This document shows positions 1 to 10,706 of a stretch of 64,000 bases of DNA, piece after piece (within the stretch, counting starts at the first letter, position 1; the number at the start of each line of letters is the position of its first letter). A program made the translations under genes and the position numbers. The stretch is from Zymoseptoria tritici IPO323 (taxonomy: Eukaryota > Ascomycota > Dothideomycetes > Mycosphaerellales > Mycosphaerellaceae), in the NCBI RefSeq assembly GCF_000219625.1, contig NC_018218.1, forward strand, positions 1,612,001 through 1,676,000, in the 5' to 3' direction. Below the pieces are notes generated by a model. That model was given only the letters and a program-made list of their open reading frames with translations, was not told where the DNA came from and ran no database searches.

Positions 1-609
1 GTCCAACTCTCAAGTGACCTGGACCGGATCCCAACAAAGCACCCGCGCCTCGGAAACCACCTTTTCATCCACGACGCACCGCAACACCCTTCCCAGCGTG
101 GGCGACGACGGCTTCGAAGACGATGGCGACTGGTACAGCGGCGACGACGTATCACTCGGCGAGGCACAGCCAACCTCACTTGTACAGGTACGCGTCCGTA
201 ATACCGTAGACTCGATCATGAGTCTCTACGGTCACGATGTAGTGTATTGAGTCTTACCATTTTCTGTTCATTTAGCTCGCACCCGCGTACCCAGTCCGAT
301 CCAGAAACTCCACCTCCACCATTGACGCGGCTGTTGTAAGTTCTGATTCATCCTCTACAACGTTCAACCGACGAAATTGGATTGCTAACGGTTTTCCAGG
401 CGGGCGCGCTCCCCGACGAGAAGTAAGTTTACGCCTGCATAACTTGTGTGGCAAAAGTAAGATTGTTCGGAGTTTAGAAGACTAATACAATTTGTTTGTT
501 CTATAGTGCTAAGGTCGCTCTCGATCGATGGTTGACGTCGCAAAAGAGCTCCCTCTCGATCCGCCACAGCAAAGGCGAGAAGCTGAAGGCGGTGCAAGAG
601 GAGGAGTGA
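1..609 (+). CDS. Unknown protein, 3' end only (partial)
   Basis: The window opens inside an exon. I read four exons, 1..187, 276..335, 400..422 and 507..609, joined by introns with GTACGC, GTAAGT and GTAAGT donors and TAG/CAG/TAG acceptors. The second intron carries a GCTAAC branch site. The visible tail is about 124 residues. It starts Ser/Thr-rich, passes through an acidic stretch (GDDGFEDDGDW) and ends in a basic, Lys/Glu-rich terminus (SKGEKLKAVQEEE). No domain is recognisable in this part, so the identity must come from the upstream sequence. The small in-phase exons and clean splice signals make it a real gene end rather than a chance frame. Confidence 0.6.
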
Positions 610-1678
610 GGACGAATCCCCATGTTGCATCGCGCTATTGTGTTTATGCATAAGCTAAGGCGCGGTCTACTGTATTGGCGTTCGGCGCTGGAGGACAGGA
701 AAGGAAATGATGGGCGGTCTCGGTGGTGAAAACCCCTATTTCGAAGATGATCAATGTGACCTCACATGGGGAACGGGTGTTCTTTCTCCCGATGTGTGAT
801 GTGCGATGCTGGACGGCTTTGTAAAGAACTATAGAATTGTACACAAGCTCTGCACAATCACGAGACTGTTACGTCCTGAGCTGCAATCCAACTGCACGGG
901 TGCACCGTTGTTGTAATGTCCAAAGACGCCATGGCCAATCTTCGACCTCACGATTGCATACCTAAGTGTTGTTAGTGAAAACGAGCCAACATTGTTCAAG
1001 AGTGGGACGACGCACGCCATCGGCGAAAACGGTCAAGGCGACAGAGAGAAGAACAATAGATAGCTGAAAGATCTGCAGGGTGCTCGTTCTTCGGAGTTGG
1101 TGATTCGTATAGTAAGCTTGGTATCCAGTGTTTTGAGAAGCAAGGAGGGTCGGCGTCAAAGACATGGGAGCAAAAGTTGACTTGCAAGGCTCACAGCGAT
1201 GGATTCGAGGCGGATAGTTCGATCACAAAACCGGTATGGTTTGTACAAGCAGAGGTCCTGTTGGTCGCGGGGTACGAGCTTGTTGAAGGCCTGCTTTCGA
1301 GGACTGCTGACAGGTTTCTGAGACTCGAAGGGCACCTGCCGAGATAGTTATACAAGGAGAGCCTGAAGAGGTCCAGTCGGTGTGGGCATCGCCGGACACT
1401 GTCACACGGGCGCGAGCATTGTTAACACTTACTTACGGCCTCACTCTCGAAGGCGCGTTCGCAAGGACGGTGCTAGGCACCTTGGGATCCCGCTTTCCGT
1501 CCTAGCGATCTGTCACTTGGCCCGGGTTCTATCGTGGATGATCGTTCGTTTCGATGCGATGCTGCTGATGACGCTCGCTAATACGCTGCATGCTGAATCA
1601 AGACCTTCTCCATTTCGCAACCTCACATGTCCGGCTCTGTATAACGTCTAATGTGGTCCAGCGTAGTCGTGGCCAAGG
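610..1678. other. Intergenic, no gene seen
   Basis: Two genes converge on this 1.07 kb. Only short overlapping frames without protein-like composition are present. I see no RNA gene, no repeat and no clear signal. Confidence 0.5.
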
Positions 1679-2366
1679 TTATCGAGGCATCGGCACGTGG
1701 GGAGGTGGTGTTCGTCCTCTGCTCCGCCGCCTGTCCTTGTCCTTTTTCCTGTGCTCTTTCACCGCCGCGTCACCACTGTTCCTTCGTTCCTTCAATCTGC
1801 GGTGATCATGTCTCGGCGGCGGGTCTCCAAATCGTGGATCGAAAATTCGAGGGTCGCGATGGTCAGGAAGTACTACCTCAGCCAAGCTGAAGTAGTAATC
1901 CAGAACTTGCGGATAGCGCTGGCAGGACGTTCGCCAGTCCTGGTCGACTCCCTGCTGCAGTATCTGATTTGCGCGTTGGATTTGCGAGTGTACTAGGTGG
2001 AACTGAGCCGGATCCAGTGGTGGGTTCCCGCTGAAGCGATGGTAGAGAGTGTAGTAGGGCAGCGTCTGCAGATAGGCGCGGTGAGCATCCATGCGTGCCG
2101 ATCGGAGCGTGTGGTAGGTCTGTATGATCGAATTCCTGGCGTGATCGAGCACGAACTTGCTTCGGAGTTACTTCTGTTAGCTTGCGGACATTGTGCTGGT
2201 CACCAGGTCTCCCGCACCGGATCTTGTGTAGACCGTCCCATCTCTCCATTGCCTGATTCAGTGCCAACTGCAAGCGCTCGCCTTCATGTGGGCATTCCGG
2301 GTCTGGAGGCGCGCCGCAGATAGCACAGTTGGCTTCCACACCACCAGACACTGGTCTGGTGGCCAT
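1679..2366 (-). CDS. Conserved fungal protein of unknown function, Cys-rich N-terminus
   Basis: Two exons, complement(1679..2159, 2218..2366), give a 209-residue protein. The 58-bp intron has a GTGCGG donor, a GCTAAC branch and an AAG acceptor. The N-terminus carries a small cysteine motif (CAICGAPPDPECPHEGERL). A helical segment with HARNSIIQTYHTL follows, then a region with DEDW/RYPEVLDY-like wording (here DQDWRTSCQRYPQVLDYYF), and a highly basic Arg/Pro tail. From memory this layout matches an uncharacterised family seen in many filamentous ascomycetes; I cannot run the comparison. The short Cys pattern could bind a metal, but that is a guess. The start is the first ATG in frame. Confidence 0.7.
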
Positions 2367-3072
2367 GAAGTTAAGCAGGGAGTGCTGCTTCTATCCTCGG
2401 GTGGACGTGGCTTCGATAATCTCGCTACGATGTCGGCGTTGGCGAGGAAAAGTGACTCGAGGTATCCAAGTGCGGTCGGAACATGGCAGACGTCCTCGTC
2501 GCTGTCATGCCGCTGCAACAGCGGTATGGGTCACTGCAAGGAAGCTGGGAACTACGCGCGTAGTCCATACTGGCGCGCTCGCAGCATCTCTTTACAGTTT
2601 GGCAGGCTTACTGATGGTTGTGGGTAGCTGCATGTGAAGACCCAGCCCGATTGGAGCCGGCTCACGTTATGCGCTGGCGATTGGGCAAAGTGGACCAGCA
2701 TCGGCTGATCACGAGCGATCCGGCATCGCTCTTTCACAACTGGGCTGACCTCGGACCCATGTTCAAGGTTTGTATGAAGTTGCATTGGTGTCTTGAAGGT
2801 GAGGTTGGAAAGACGTTGGATTTCTGACACTTCACTTGGATCGCCAAAAGCCTTGGCAATATGTCTAGAGGGTAGTAGTCGGCGCGATACAATCCGACCA
2901 TCGAGGTTGCTGTTCAGTGATTTGTTTCGGACTCTTTTGTCCTGACTGTATGATGTAGACCGCTCGAAAAGGCGCTCGGTTTCAATAGGGTATTCGCTTT
3001 TCAAGGTTATGCTACGACTCGCCACTGCACATCGCTTATTCTCCAATGCTTCATCTGACACAGACGAGGGCA
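2367..3072. other. Intergenic, no gene seen
   Basis: This lies between the start of the unknown gene and the stop of the CCDC124-like gene, both on the minus strand. A 174-codon minus-strand frame (2552..3076) fills much of it. It lacks protein-like composition and ends against the neighbour's stop, so I do not call it. Confidence 0.5.
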
Positions 3073-3841
3073 TCACTCTCCTGTCAACAGGCCTTCCTTC
3101 CTCGCCTTCTCGCTGTCTTTCAGCGCAGCGATTTCCTCTTTGCTCATGTTGTACGACGCTGCCACCTGGTTGAAAGGATTGTCGGGGTGCTTCTCGAATT
3201 CCTGTAGAAATGTCAGAGTCTTGCTTTCTCCGCTTAGTATCTTCATGTCGCGCACCTTTCGGATCTGGTCGATCTTTTGTTGTCTCCGAAGACCCTTCTC
3301 CCCTGCCATCTCTTCTAATCTCCTCTCTTCGAACGCATTATAGGCCGCCTTGAACCTTCTTTCGGGATGACGATCGATCTTGTCGTTGTTGTTGGAGGTC
3401 AAGGATAGAGCGTCAAGGGCATTGTCAATACCCGTTGCATTGAGTGCAGGGCCCTTCTTGGACGATGCTGGCTCGTCGTCCAAGGCAGAAAGGTCGAGTC
3501 CTCGAGTCTTCTTGACAGGAGCCTTGTTCTTGCCGCCGACTGGTTTTGATGGAAGCGATGCTTCTTCCTCTTTCAACAACGCTTCCTTCTCCTGCTTCTT
3601 TCTTAGAATCTCGGCCTGCTTTGCGGCTGCTGCATCACTACATCCCGTCTCGAGTCAGCATCTGCTGGCACAAGCAACGTTGTGGTATCTCTTACGCTTT
3701 ACTGCTGTCCTTTGATCCTTTCTGCCACTCCTTCTCTTCTGATGCTGCTTTTTTCGCGTTCTCGGCGGCTGCTTTCTGTGCTGCCACTTCTTGCTTCTTA
3801 GCATTTCCCGCTGCCTTTTTGCTGTTTTCCGTTTTCGGCAT
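3073..3841 (-). CDS. CCDC124-like (DUF1014) ribosome-associated protein
   Basis: Complement(3073..3637, 3696..3841) encodes 236 residues, with a 58-bp intron (GTAAGA donor, TAG acceptor). The start MPKTENSKK was chosen over an upstream in-frame ATG because the family starts this way. The N-terminal third is an Ala/Lys/Glu coiled coil (AAENAKKAASEEKEWQKG). The middle has the family-type GIDNALDALSL, and the C-terminus has ERRFKAAYNAFEERRL followed by HPDNPFNQVAASYNMSKEE. The family is PF06244; animal CCDC124 and yeast Lso2 bind idle 80S ribosomes. A similar role here is inferred. The gene is head to head with the FRG1 homologue, 265 bp apart, so the two probably share a promoter. Confidence 0.88.
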
Positions 3842-4106
3842 GGTGGTAGGTTGTGGATTCGCAGGGATGATCGGTTGTACGAGCCGACGATTCTGAAGGT
3901 ATTGAGTTGCGTACGGTGACAATCTCGGAACGTTCGCTCAAGAAGAGTAGGTAGTCTTCAAATCTCGAGAAGTGACGCACGCAAGCATGTGGGGTTTGAC
4001 ATGTGGAAGCTGCACGGACCTGAGTCCGGTCGTTGGTGAACCTTCAAAGATCCACTTCACATGTCCTGCGTCCCCGCCGTAGCACTGTCATCGCAAAGCT
4101 GCAGCA

Positions 4107-4960
4107 ATGGTCAAGGCACTGTCGTTCAAAGGCGACAAGAAGCCGCACAAGAAGCGAAAGCGCACCAACGAAGATGCCAATGAAGAAGACGCGCCGTCCT
4201 CAAAGCAGCTTATACCCGCCGATGGCCCTCCGGAGGATGACGAGAATTGGGTGTCAGCAGAGAGCGTGGAAGACATCGCTGGACCAGTCGTGATAGTTCT
4301 CGCGACAGAGCCAGTGTCCTGCGCCGCGGTGGATCAGCTTGGAAAGGTGTTCACTTCGACAGTAGAGAACATGGTGGAGAATGAACCGAGTACCGCAGAG
4401 CCGCACGATGTGAGGCAGGTTTGGATATCACAGAGAATAGTGGGCTCGGAGAACAGCTTTACTTTCAAGGGTCATCATGGAAAGTGCGTATAGACACCGG
4501 CGAGGCTTGCGATGGATGAAGCTGACTTTTGCGAAGATATCTGGGTTGCGACAAGTATGGTATCCTCTCATCGACCAGGGAAGCCGTCTCGCCCGAAGAG
4601 ACTTTCAGATGTACGGTATCCGACTCCAAGCCCGGCCACTTCGATATTCAGACGATGCGATCCACATTCCTCGCGGCGGACGGCGACAAGAGCCCGCCTG
4701 AGCTCCGGGGAGACGCAGAAGAAGCAGGAGAGACGACCGCTGTCCGCATTCGAATGCAGGCGAGGTTCAAGCCCAAGCATAAAGTGGACAAAGCAGAAAA
4801 GGTCCGCGCCAAGATTTCGCGCAAGGAATTGGAAGCGGAAGTCGGCAGGCGACTGGACGATGATGAGGTGAAGAAGCTGAAAAAATCAAGGCGAGAGGGA
4901 GACTTCCATGAAGTGATGTTGCAGGTGAAGGTGAAGGGCAAGCATGACAAGTATGCTTGA
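4107..4960 (+). CDS. FRG1: FRG1-family protein (fascin-like beta-trefoil)
   Basis: Exons 4107..4483 and 4537..4960 encode 266 residues; the 53-bp intron uses a GTGCGT donor and AAG acceptor. A basic nuclear-localisation-type N-terminus (KKPHKKRKR) is followed by the FRG1 core. Diagnostic wording spans the splice junction: FTFKGHHGK joins YLGCDKYGILSS, then EAVSPEETF. The C-terminus (KAEKVRAKISRKELEAEV, LQVKVKGKHDKYA) matches the family tail. FRG1 proteins are nuclear or nucleolar, bind actin and RNA, and have been found in spliceosomal C complexes of animals; the role in fungi is poorly known. The length is close to the usual 250-270. Confidence 0.9.
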
Positions 4961-5192
4961 ATGATGCTTGGGTGCGAATGATTTCAGGATTCCTCGTCTT
5001 GCTGATTGCCCTTTTCCGATAAGGCCTGGTCTTCTGGAGCTTTGCTGCATACACTGTCAGCATGGTACCCACAAACTTGCTGTCATGCCTTTCTCACCAT
5101 CTTGGATGAACCACTGGAATATGCCACCAACTGCTTCTATCATCATCCGGCCATATGATTGACTCGTTTTTTCAATCAGCCATGCTGGGCTA

Positions 5193-5648
5193 TCACAGTG
5201 CCTCGCCAATGACAGCCAAGCTACTGGATCGTGGAAATCTTTGATGCCATGAATCGGATCTGCCTTCGACTTGGACAATTGGTCGAGACGTCTGGACGTA
5301 TTCGAGTGGTCTTCGTTGTGATGGCAGAGTCGCGCGGGCGTCGCCAGGTCGAAAGAGCGGCACCTCCGCTCGAGTGCTCTCCCATTTCCGTCCGTGGGGT
5401 GTTGGCGTGACTTCGACCTCATCGCCACGGTCCCACTTTGCTGACTGCGAGCGCGTTTTGGCCTTCGCCGGCTTCTGCTCAGGTGTAATCGGCTCACGCG
5501 TGGGCGCGGGCTGCTCGTTTCTGGTGTGATGTTGCTCCACACGTCGTGCCGGAGGCGGCATCATCTCGAACTCGACGGGCCGTTTCGAACGTCCGCCGCA
5601 GCACAGAGCGACTCGGAGGAAGGCTCGCGCGGCGGAGAGCATCTTCAT
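5193..5648 (-). CDS. Hypothetical small basic protein
   Basis: An uninterrupted minus-strand frame starts at an ATG at 5648 (MKMLSAARAFLRVALCCGGR) and runs 151 codons. A hydrophobic N-terminal stretch is followed by a Pro/Arg-rich, low-complexity body. No domain was recognised. The frame extends upstream to 5870 without a stop, and the GC-rich sequence favours long chance frames, so this could be spurious. I keep it because the segment after the start reads like a short membrane-proximal leader and no other gene occupies the space. Confidence 0.3.
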   Translation of the reverse strand: MKMLSAARAFLRVALCCGGRSKRPVEFEMMPPPARRVEQHHTRNEQPAPTREPITPEQKPAKAKTRSQSAKWDRGDEVEVTPTPHGRKWESTRAEVPLFRPGDARATLPSQRRPLEYVQTSRPIVQVEGRSDSWHQRFPRSSSLAVIGEAL

Positions 5649-6340
5649 CTGTTGGTTTTGTTCAGTATTTGATCTCTGCGGCGAAGCTGCGGCTCGTGCA
5701 GACGGCGCGGCGGGCAGTGGCAAGGCGTTTGGTGCGGATGGAGAGCGGAGAGGAGAGGGTAGGAGCGGCCGACCTGGATCACATGCGCGGTTAGCTGGTG
5801 ATGTTGCTGCGTGTCTCAGGAGCGCGTTTGGACAAAGCGTTACAGCCGAGACACCAGTAGAAAACCTCACCTGAGAGTGTTTGCTGTATGGATCAATTTC
5901 GCAGGGAACAGGCTGCGATTCGGAAGTCTTGTGGCGGAGCTTCTGCGAGAACGACGCTAAGTAAGCTAGGCATGATTGGAGTGAATGAAAAGTACAGGCT
6001 TCCGCCGCCGCTCGGAAACTTCACTCTGGGAGTGAATTGCACACCTTCCTCTTGAAATCGATGCTGTGAACATCATTCACTTCCCTCTGTCATGTACTGC
6101 TCGAATGGGAGGCAGCTCGTCGACAGTAGGAACGTTCTAGGTGGACAGCCAACATTCGTAACTTCCATATTCGGAACTAGCGGGATTTCTGACTGACAAC
6201 GTGCAGCGATACACCGGGCATGCTCCATTCTCGCCAAGTGTTCACGAAAGGCGTAGACAGGACGAAGACCAATGCAGAGAGGTGAAATGAGACTTCTAAC
6301 TCGTTCAATGCGAGGTAATGCCGCTACCTGGTTTCAATAC
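5649..6340. other. Intergenic, no gene seen
   Basis: No protein-like frame on either strand. This would hold the promoter of the hypothetical gene and the 3' flank of the reductase. No motif stands out. Confidence 0.45.
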
Positions 6341-7458
6341 CTAGTGCTTGCTAACCTCCAAGACAGCCTTGCCAAAGTTCTTGCCCGCAAGCATGCCAAT
6401 CAGACCCTCAGCCGCGTTATCGATGCCCACGGTCGTCGACATCTCCGCTTTGAAAGAGCCGTCGTGCAGCCACTTCTGCACATTCTCCTGGTGCTGCTTC
6501 CAGTACTTGGGACCCATGTTCTCGTCCATGACGATGAAGCCCTGCATCTTCAGGCGCTTGGCCACGACTTGCATCAGGCTCTTGACGCCGTATGCCTCCT
6601 CGGGCTTCAGGTTGTATTGCGAGACCATGCCGCAGGCGATGATGCGGGCGAAGTTGTTGGCGTTTTGAATGGCGGCGTCGAGTTGCTCTCCACCGACCTG
6701 GATTAATGTGTCAGTATGTTCGTTGCATGTCAGAGGATGGTCGGGAGGAAGCTCACGTTCTCGTAGTAAATGTCGATGCCATCTGGTGCGAGTCTCTTCA
6801 AAGCATCCATTGGTTTCTCAGTCTTGTAGTTGAAACCGCCGTCGAAACCAAGCTGCTTGGTGATGAAGTCCAGCTTCTTGTCGTCCCCAACACTGCCAAT
6901 GACCTTCAATCCCTCGTGCTTCGCGAGCTGGCCAACGATCTGGCCAACTGCGCCGGAAGCAGCGGAAATGAAGATGGTCTCACCCTTCTTCGGTTGGCCG
7001 ATCTCGTAGAACGAGCTGTAGGCCGTCAGACCGGGCATTCCCAATGCACCGATAAAGAGCTTTGGGTCGAGGTTGTATTGGTTGTTGAGCGGGTTGTAGT
7101 TGGCTGAGTCTGCTGCCTCTTTTGTGATAACGCTGTATTCCTCGGTCGCATGTCTTCCCGCGTGAACCAAGCTGCCCTCCTTGAACTTCTCATTATCGCT
7201 CTTGATGACGGACAGGATCGCGGAGTTGTCGATTGGCTTGCCGAGTTCGAAGGGTGGAGAGTAGCTCTTGGACTCGGGAGCACGCATGCGGCCACGCTGG
7301 TAAGGATCGAACGAGACGTAGTGGACCTTTGCTGTGAATCCGCCTTGGGGAGGTGCTTGCTCGGTATCGAATTCTGTGCTTTCGATCGTGAGGTCCTGGC
7401 CAGGTACCGGCCATCCAGACGGGACCTTGGCGAAGATGAGAGCTTTGTTTTGGACCAT
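6341..7458 (-). CDS. NADP-dependent alkenal/prostaglandin reductase-like MDR oxidoreductase
   Basis: Complement(6341..6697, 6757..7458) gives 352 residues; the 59-bp intron has a GTGAGC donor and CAG acceptor. The protein follows the zinc-free medium-chain reductase pattern of prostaglandin reductase 1 and leukotriene B4 dehydrogenase. The substrate-side motif VSFDPYQRGRM sits near residue 55, and GLTAYSSFYEIG precedes the Rossmann loop AASGAVGQIVGQLAK near residue 165. DIYYENVGGEQLDAA spans the splice site. No zinc-binding cysteine cluster is present. Such enzymes reduce the alpha,beta double bond of reactive aldehydes and ketones with NADPH in the cytosol. MVQNKALIF was taken as the start because homologues begin there; an upstream in-frame ATG exists at 7566. 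Confidence 0.92.
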
Positions 7459-8574
7459 GTTGGCGATGTTGTGGGAGTTTGTGGGATTGAAGGAGGAGGT
7501 TGTGGATACGAAGAGAGTAGAAGGTCCAAGGGCCACGGGATATATGAAAGAGGCAGAGGAGAACACTTACTAGAGTCTTGACGGACAACCTGCCCCAAGA
7601 AGATTACTAAATCGTCATGGCTACGGCCGGTACATGATCCCAAGGGAGAGAACATTCTTCCCCATGTCGGCGTTCGCTCGGTGCTCTGTCATCATTATCA
7701 AGCACTACGGAGATGGTGTCATAACAAGGGCATTGGACCGGTTGTCGTCGGTTGCTCAAGTCCCAAGATCGGATTTGGGGCTGCCGTTTTTTTCTTCCCA
7801 CTTGACCCCTCCTTCGGCGTTGCAGCTCGATCAAGCATCCACTCCGGCACAGCTCATGTTATGGCGGGCGTGACTCCGGTGGAGGGGCAGGGCTGACGTG
7901 ACAGAGAGAGGAGAGGACCATCTCTGAAATTGTGAACACGGAACGGCGTGATGTAGCGATGCACTCATCCTCGAGCATGTTCAACGAGGGGCAGAACGCA
8001 GCCCACCTCATCGATGATGTCTTTGGCGGCGGCCCGAACATTGCCCACGGACCTCCCTGGACGCGATGCCCAGACAAGGCTTGACTTCGCCAGACGAAAA
8101 TCCGTGCAGTGTCAGAATGTTCGAGTCGAGCTGCTGGCAGGTGTCATCATGTGCTGTCTTGGCGACGGACCATGGGCGAATGTCATTGTATGGTTGTGAG
8201 GAGACGAAGTGGTCAAAAAGCATGATGGACGCCTGAAGGAATGCGGATTTGCCCGGGAAGCAAGACTCACGTGCACGCGTGAGAAGAGAGCGATTATGAA
8301 GGATCCAGACATGCCACATTCATTTCTGTTCTGTTGAACCCATGGCAAGTGCAACTTCGCTAGCTTGCAATACATCAACGAGTGAATCATAAAGAGCCAA
8401 ACCCTTGACGAGCATCATCGCCGCTCCATCCACTGCCCGTGTGTGCGACTGGCTCGCCGGGAGTCCAAAGTCAACGCTGCCGCGCCATATAAATCCGATC
8501 GCCGTGACCTTTTCCACTGCAACTGAATACAAAGTTCTGAGACCGGGGAGTAGAAGTGCTGTGAGCCTCATGCT
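7459..8574. other. Intergenic, promoter side of the reductase and 3' flank of the amylase
   Basis: This 1.1 kb carries only short frames. A plus-strand TATAAA-like string lies near 8486, but no plus-strand gene follows it. Nothing else was seen. Confidence 0.45.
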
Positions 8575-10356
8575 CTAATAATCGAGGTGAAAGAGGCGCG
8601 AGTTGCGCAGCTTGAGCTTCGACTTTAATGTCGTATTGCTCGCACCGCATAGGCCCGCTCCAGCGATGCCAACAGACGGGTAGTAAATCCTCGGAGCGCC
8701 GCCAGACATGGGAACCGACAGATTGCCGTCGCTGGAGGTGGCAGTAGTGCAGGTCAGGAGCTCAGTAACTTGCACGCCGTCTTCGTAGCCCGCAGGTATG
8801 GAGAGCGTGGTATTACCAGCTCCTGATCCCGAATTCGTAAGAACGGCGAGCATGCTTCCTTTGCGCATGGCGATGTTGTTGCTGTCGCTCCATACAGCGT
8901 TGTTCTGATAGGAGAGGTAGGAAGAGTCGTCAGAGATGGCATTCTTGCGGATGGCGTTCATTGTCTTGACGTGCTTGTACAGCTCTGCGTCTTTATTGTA
9001 GCCGGATAGCCACAACGCTTCACGGTTGAATGGCGTAGAGCTACCACCCAACGCGTTGTAGTGCTGCTCTTGACCCTGATAGATGATCGGGATGCCATCG
9101 GTCAGCATCGTGAAGGCAATGACATTCTTGGCCGAAGCCATGTCTCCGTTCAGGGCGGCGAAACGAGGTTGATCATGGTTCTCGGAAAAGGTACCAAGAA
9201 GAGAGGTATCCTTGCATGCGCCGGCCTTGAGAACAGTGACGGCATCGACCAATCCTGAGATACTTCCTGATGTACTCTTGAACGCATCGACGAGTGGTTG
9301 GTATCTGCAGGTCCCCGATGTCAGCCAGGTACTACAGCCGCCTCCACACGGGTGGCTTCCTCCCGCGCTAGGGTACGGGGTACGTATACTCACATCATGT
9401 AGTTCATCACACCAGGGACGTAGTCTTGGAAACCACAGACGAAGTCATTGTCGATGATGTACGCTTCGCCAACCGCGTACACACCTGCGGCAGACATGAA
9501 ACTGCCCCAGAAATTCCTGTTGACCTGCATGAGGGAGTCGATACGCAGCCCATCGATGGAGTAGTCGGAGACGAGGTTCGAAATCCATGTATTCCATTGC
9601 GAAGCAACGGCTGAGTCCTCGGTTCTGAGATCCGGAAGTGGCACGTTGGTGCTTCCCATCCAGCACTGCTCGATGTTCGCCTGTGACACGTCAGTACAGA
9701 ACGAATGCGAGACATGTCACACGTATGCACAAAGAATGTTCGATTACTTACATCATCCGTGTAATCGGTGTAGTCGATCGTGCAGTAGCTGTGGTATTGG
9801 CTGGGGTCGTTGAAGGGAGTGAACACGCTGTAATCAACATCTTCTGGCGGTCCATGAGCCGCCATGTGGTTGACAACAATGTCGACCATCAAGTACTAGA
9901 GTCCCGTGACCTGTTAGCAAATGATCTTGACACATATTGAACGACATGCGCTTGACTCACCATGCCCCGGGAGTGGAGTGCTGCAGCCAGGTTCCGCAGA
10001 TCGTCCTCGGAACCAAAGGCGGAATTGACCTCGTTAATGTTGGTCTGCCAATACCCATGATACGAGGTACCGTCGATTGAGTTCCCGTCGAGCTGCTTCG
10101 TGACCGGAGAGATCCAAACTGCATCGAAGCCCATGTCCTGAATGTAATCGAGTCGCTGCGTGATACCGGCCCATGTGCCACCGCAGTACAAGCCAAGCCC
10201 GGTATCACAGGCGGTCGTCGTGGAGCCGTTGGTGAGCGCAAATCGATCCGTGACGACCTGGTAGATCGTTCTGCTGCGCCATTCCGGGCCGTTGGCTGCG
10301 AGCACGGCTTCACACAGCGTGAAGAGCAGCAACACAATCAGGTTCAGAACCTGCAT
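8575..10356 (-). CDS. Secreted alpha-amylase, GH13 (Taka-amylase type)
   Basis: Complement(8575..9304, 9394..9680, 9752..9895, 9961..10356) encodes 518 residues in four exons. Residues 1-20 are a signal peptide (MQVLNLIVLLLFTLCEAVLA). The (beta/alpha)8 barrel shows the four GH13 regions: DIVVNH, GLRIDS with nucleophile D228, VGEAY with acid/base E252, and SENHDQPR with D320. A C-terminal beta domain follows, with no starch-binding module. The enzyme hydrolyses internal alpha-1,4 bonds of starch outside the cell. Region II reads IDSLMQV where Taka-amylase has IDTVKHV, so the Lys-His pair of that enzyme is absent. An AmyR-like site and a TATA box lie upstream, suggesting starch induction. Confidence 0.95.
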
Positions 10357-10602
10357 GATGTCTGTTGCTGTGAACTCGAAGTGTGCGATGATCGTGCCCG
10401 CGTTTATCTGTTGGTGGTGCCTGTGCTTCGATTGTATGTTGTATCTTGGTATCGGTGTCAATGTTCTCCTTGTTGTTATTGCTGCCAGTTGCGAATGTCG
10501 AGGGTTGTTGAATGTGTCTGAGACAGCGAGACAAGTTGTGATAAAGAATGGAGACCGCTTATTGAATGCTCATGTGCTCGCCATGTGGAAGGAAACCCGC
10601 GG

Positions 10603-10609
10603 CTTTATA
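10603..10609 (-). promoter_or_regulatory. TATA box of the amylase gene
   Basis: On the minus strand the sequence reads TATAAAG, about 250 bp upstream of the amylase ATG. That spacing allows a long 5' leader, and no better TATA element lies nearer the start. Confidence 0.5.
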
Positions 10610-10692
10610 ACAACGACTGAAAGCGGCCAACCATCTGACGAGTGCTGATGCGGCGCATGGTAACGTCACAAGGCACATATGGCAGCGCGATT

Positions 10693-10706
10693 CGGCACCC
10701 ATTCGG
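10693..10706. promoter_or_regulatory. AmyR-like binding site CGG-N8-CGG
   Basis: The sequence CGGCACCCATTCGG matches the CGGN8(C/A)GG consensus reported for the Aspergillus zinc-cluster activator AmyR. It lies about 340 bp upstream of the amylase ATG and about 85 bp upstream of the TATA box. Position and consensus fit regulation of the amylase; binding is inferred. Confidence 0.5.

Noticed and set aside
2351..2410. Resemblance to a 5S rRNA segment (AAGTTAAGCAGGG)
   Set aside because: The match is short, the flanks do not fit 5S rRNA, and the stretch contains the start of a coding gene.
2552..3076. 174-codon minus-strand frame downstream of the CCDC124-like gene
   Set aside because: No domain, unlikely composition, and it begins at the neighbour's stop.
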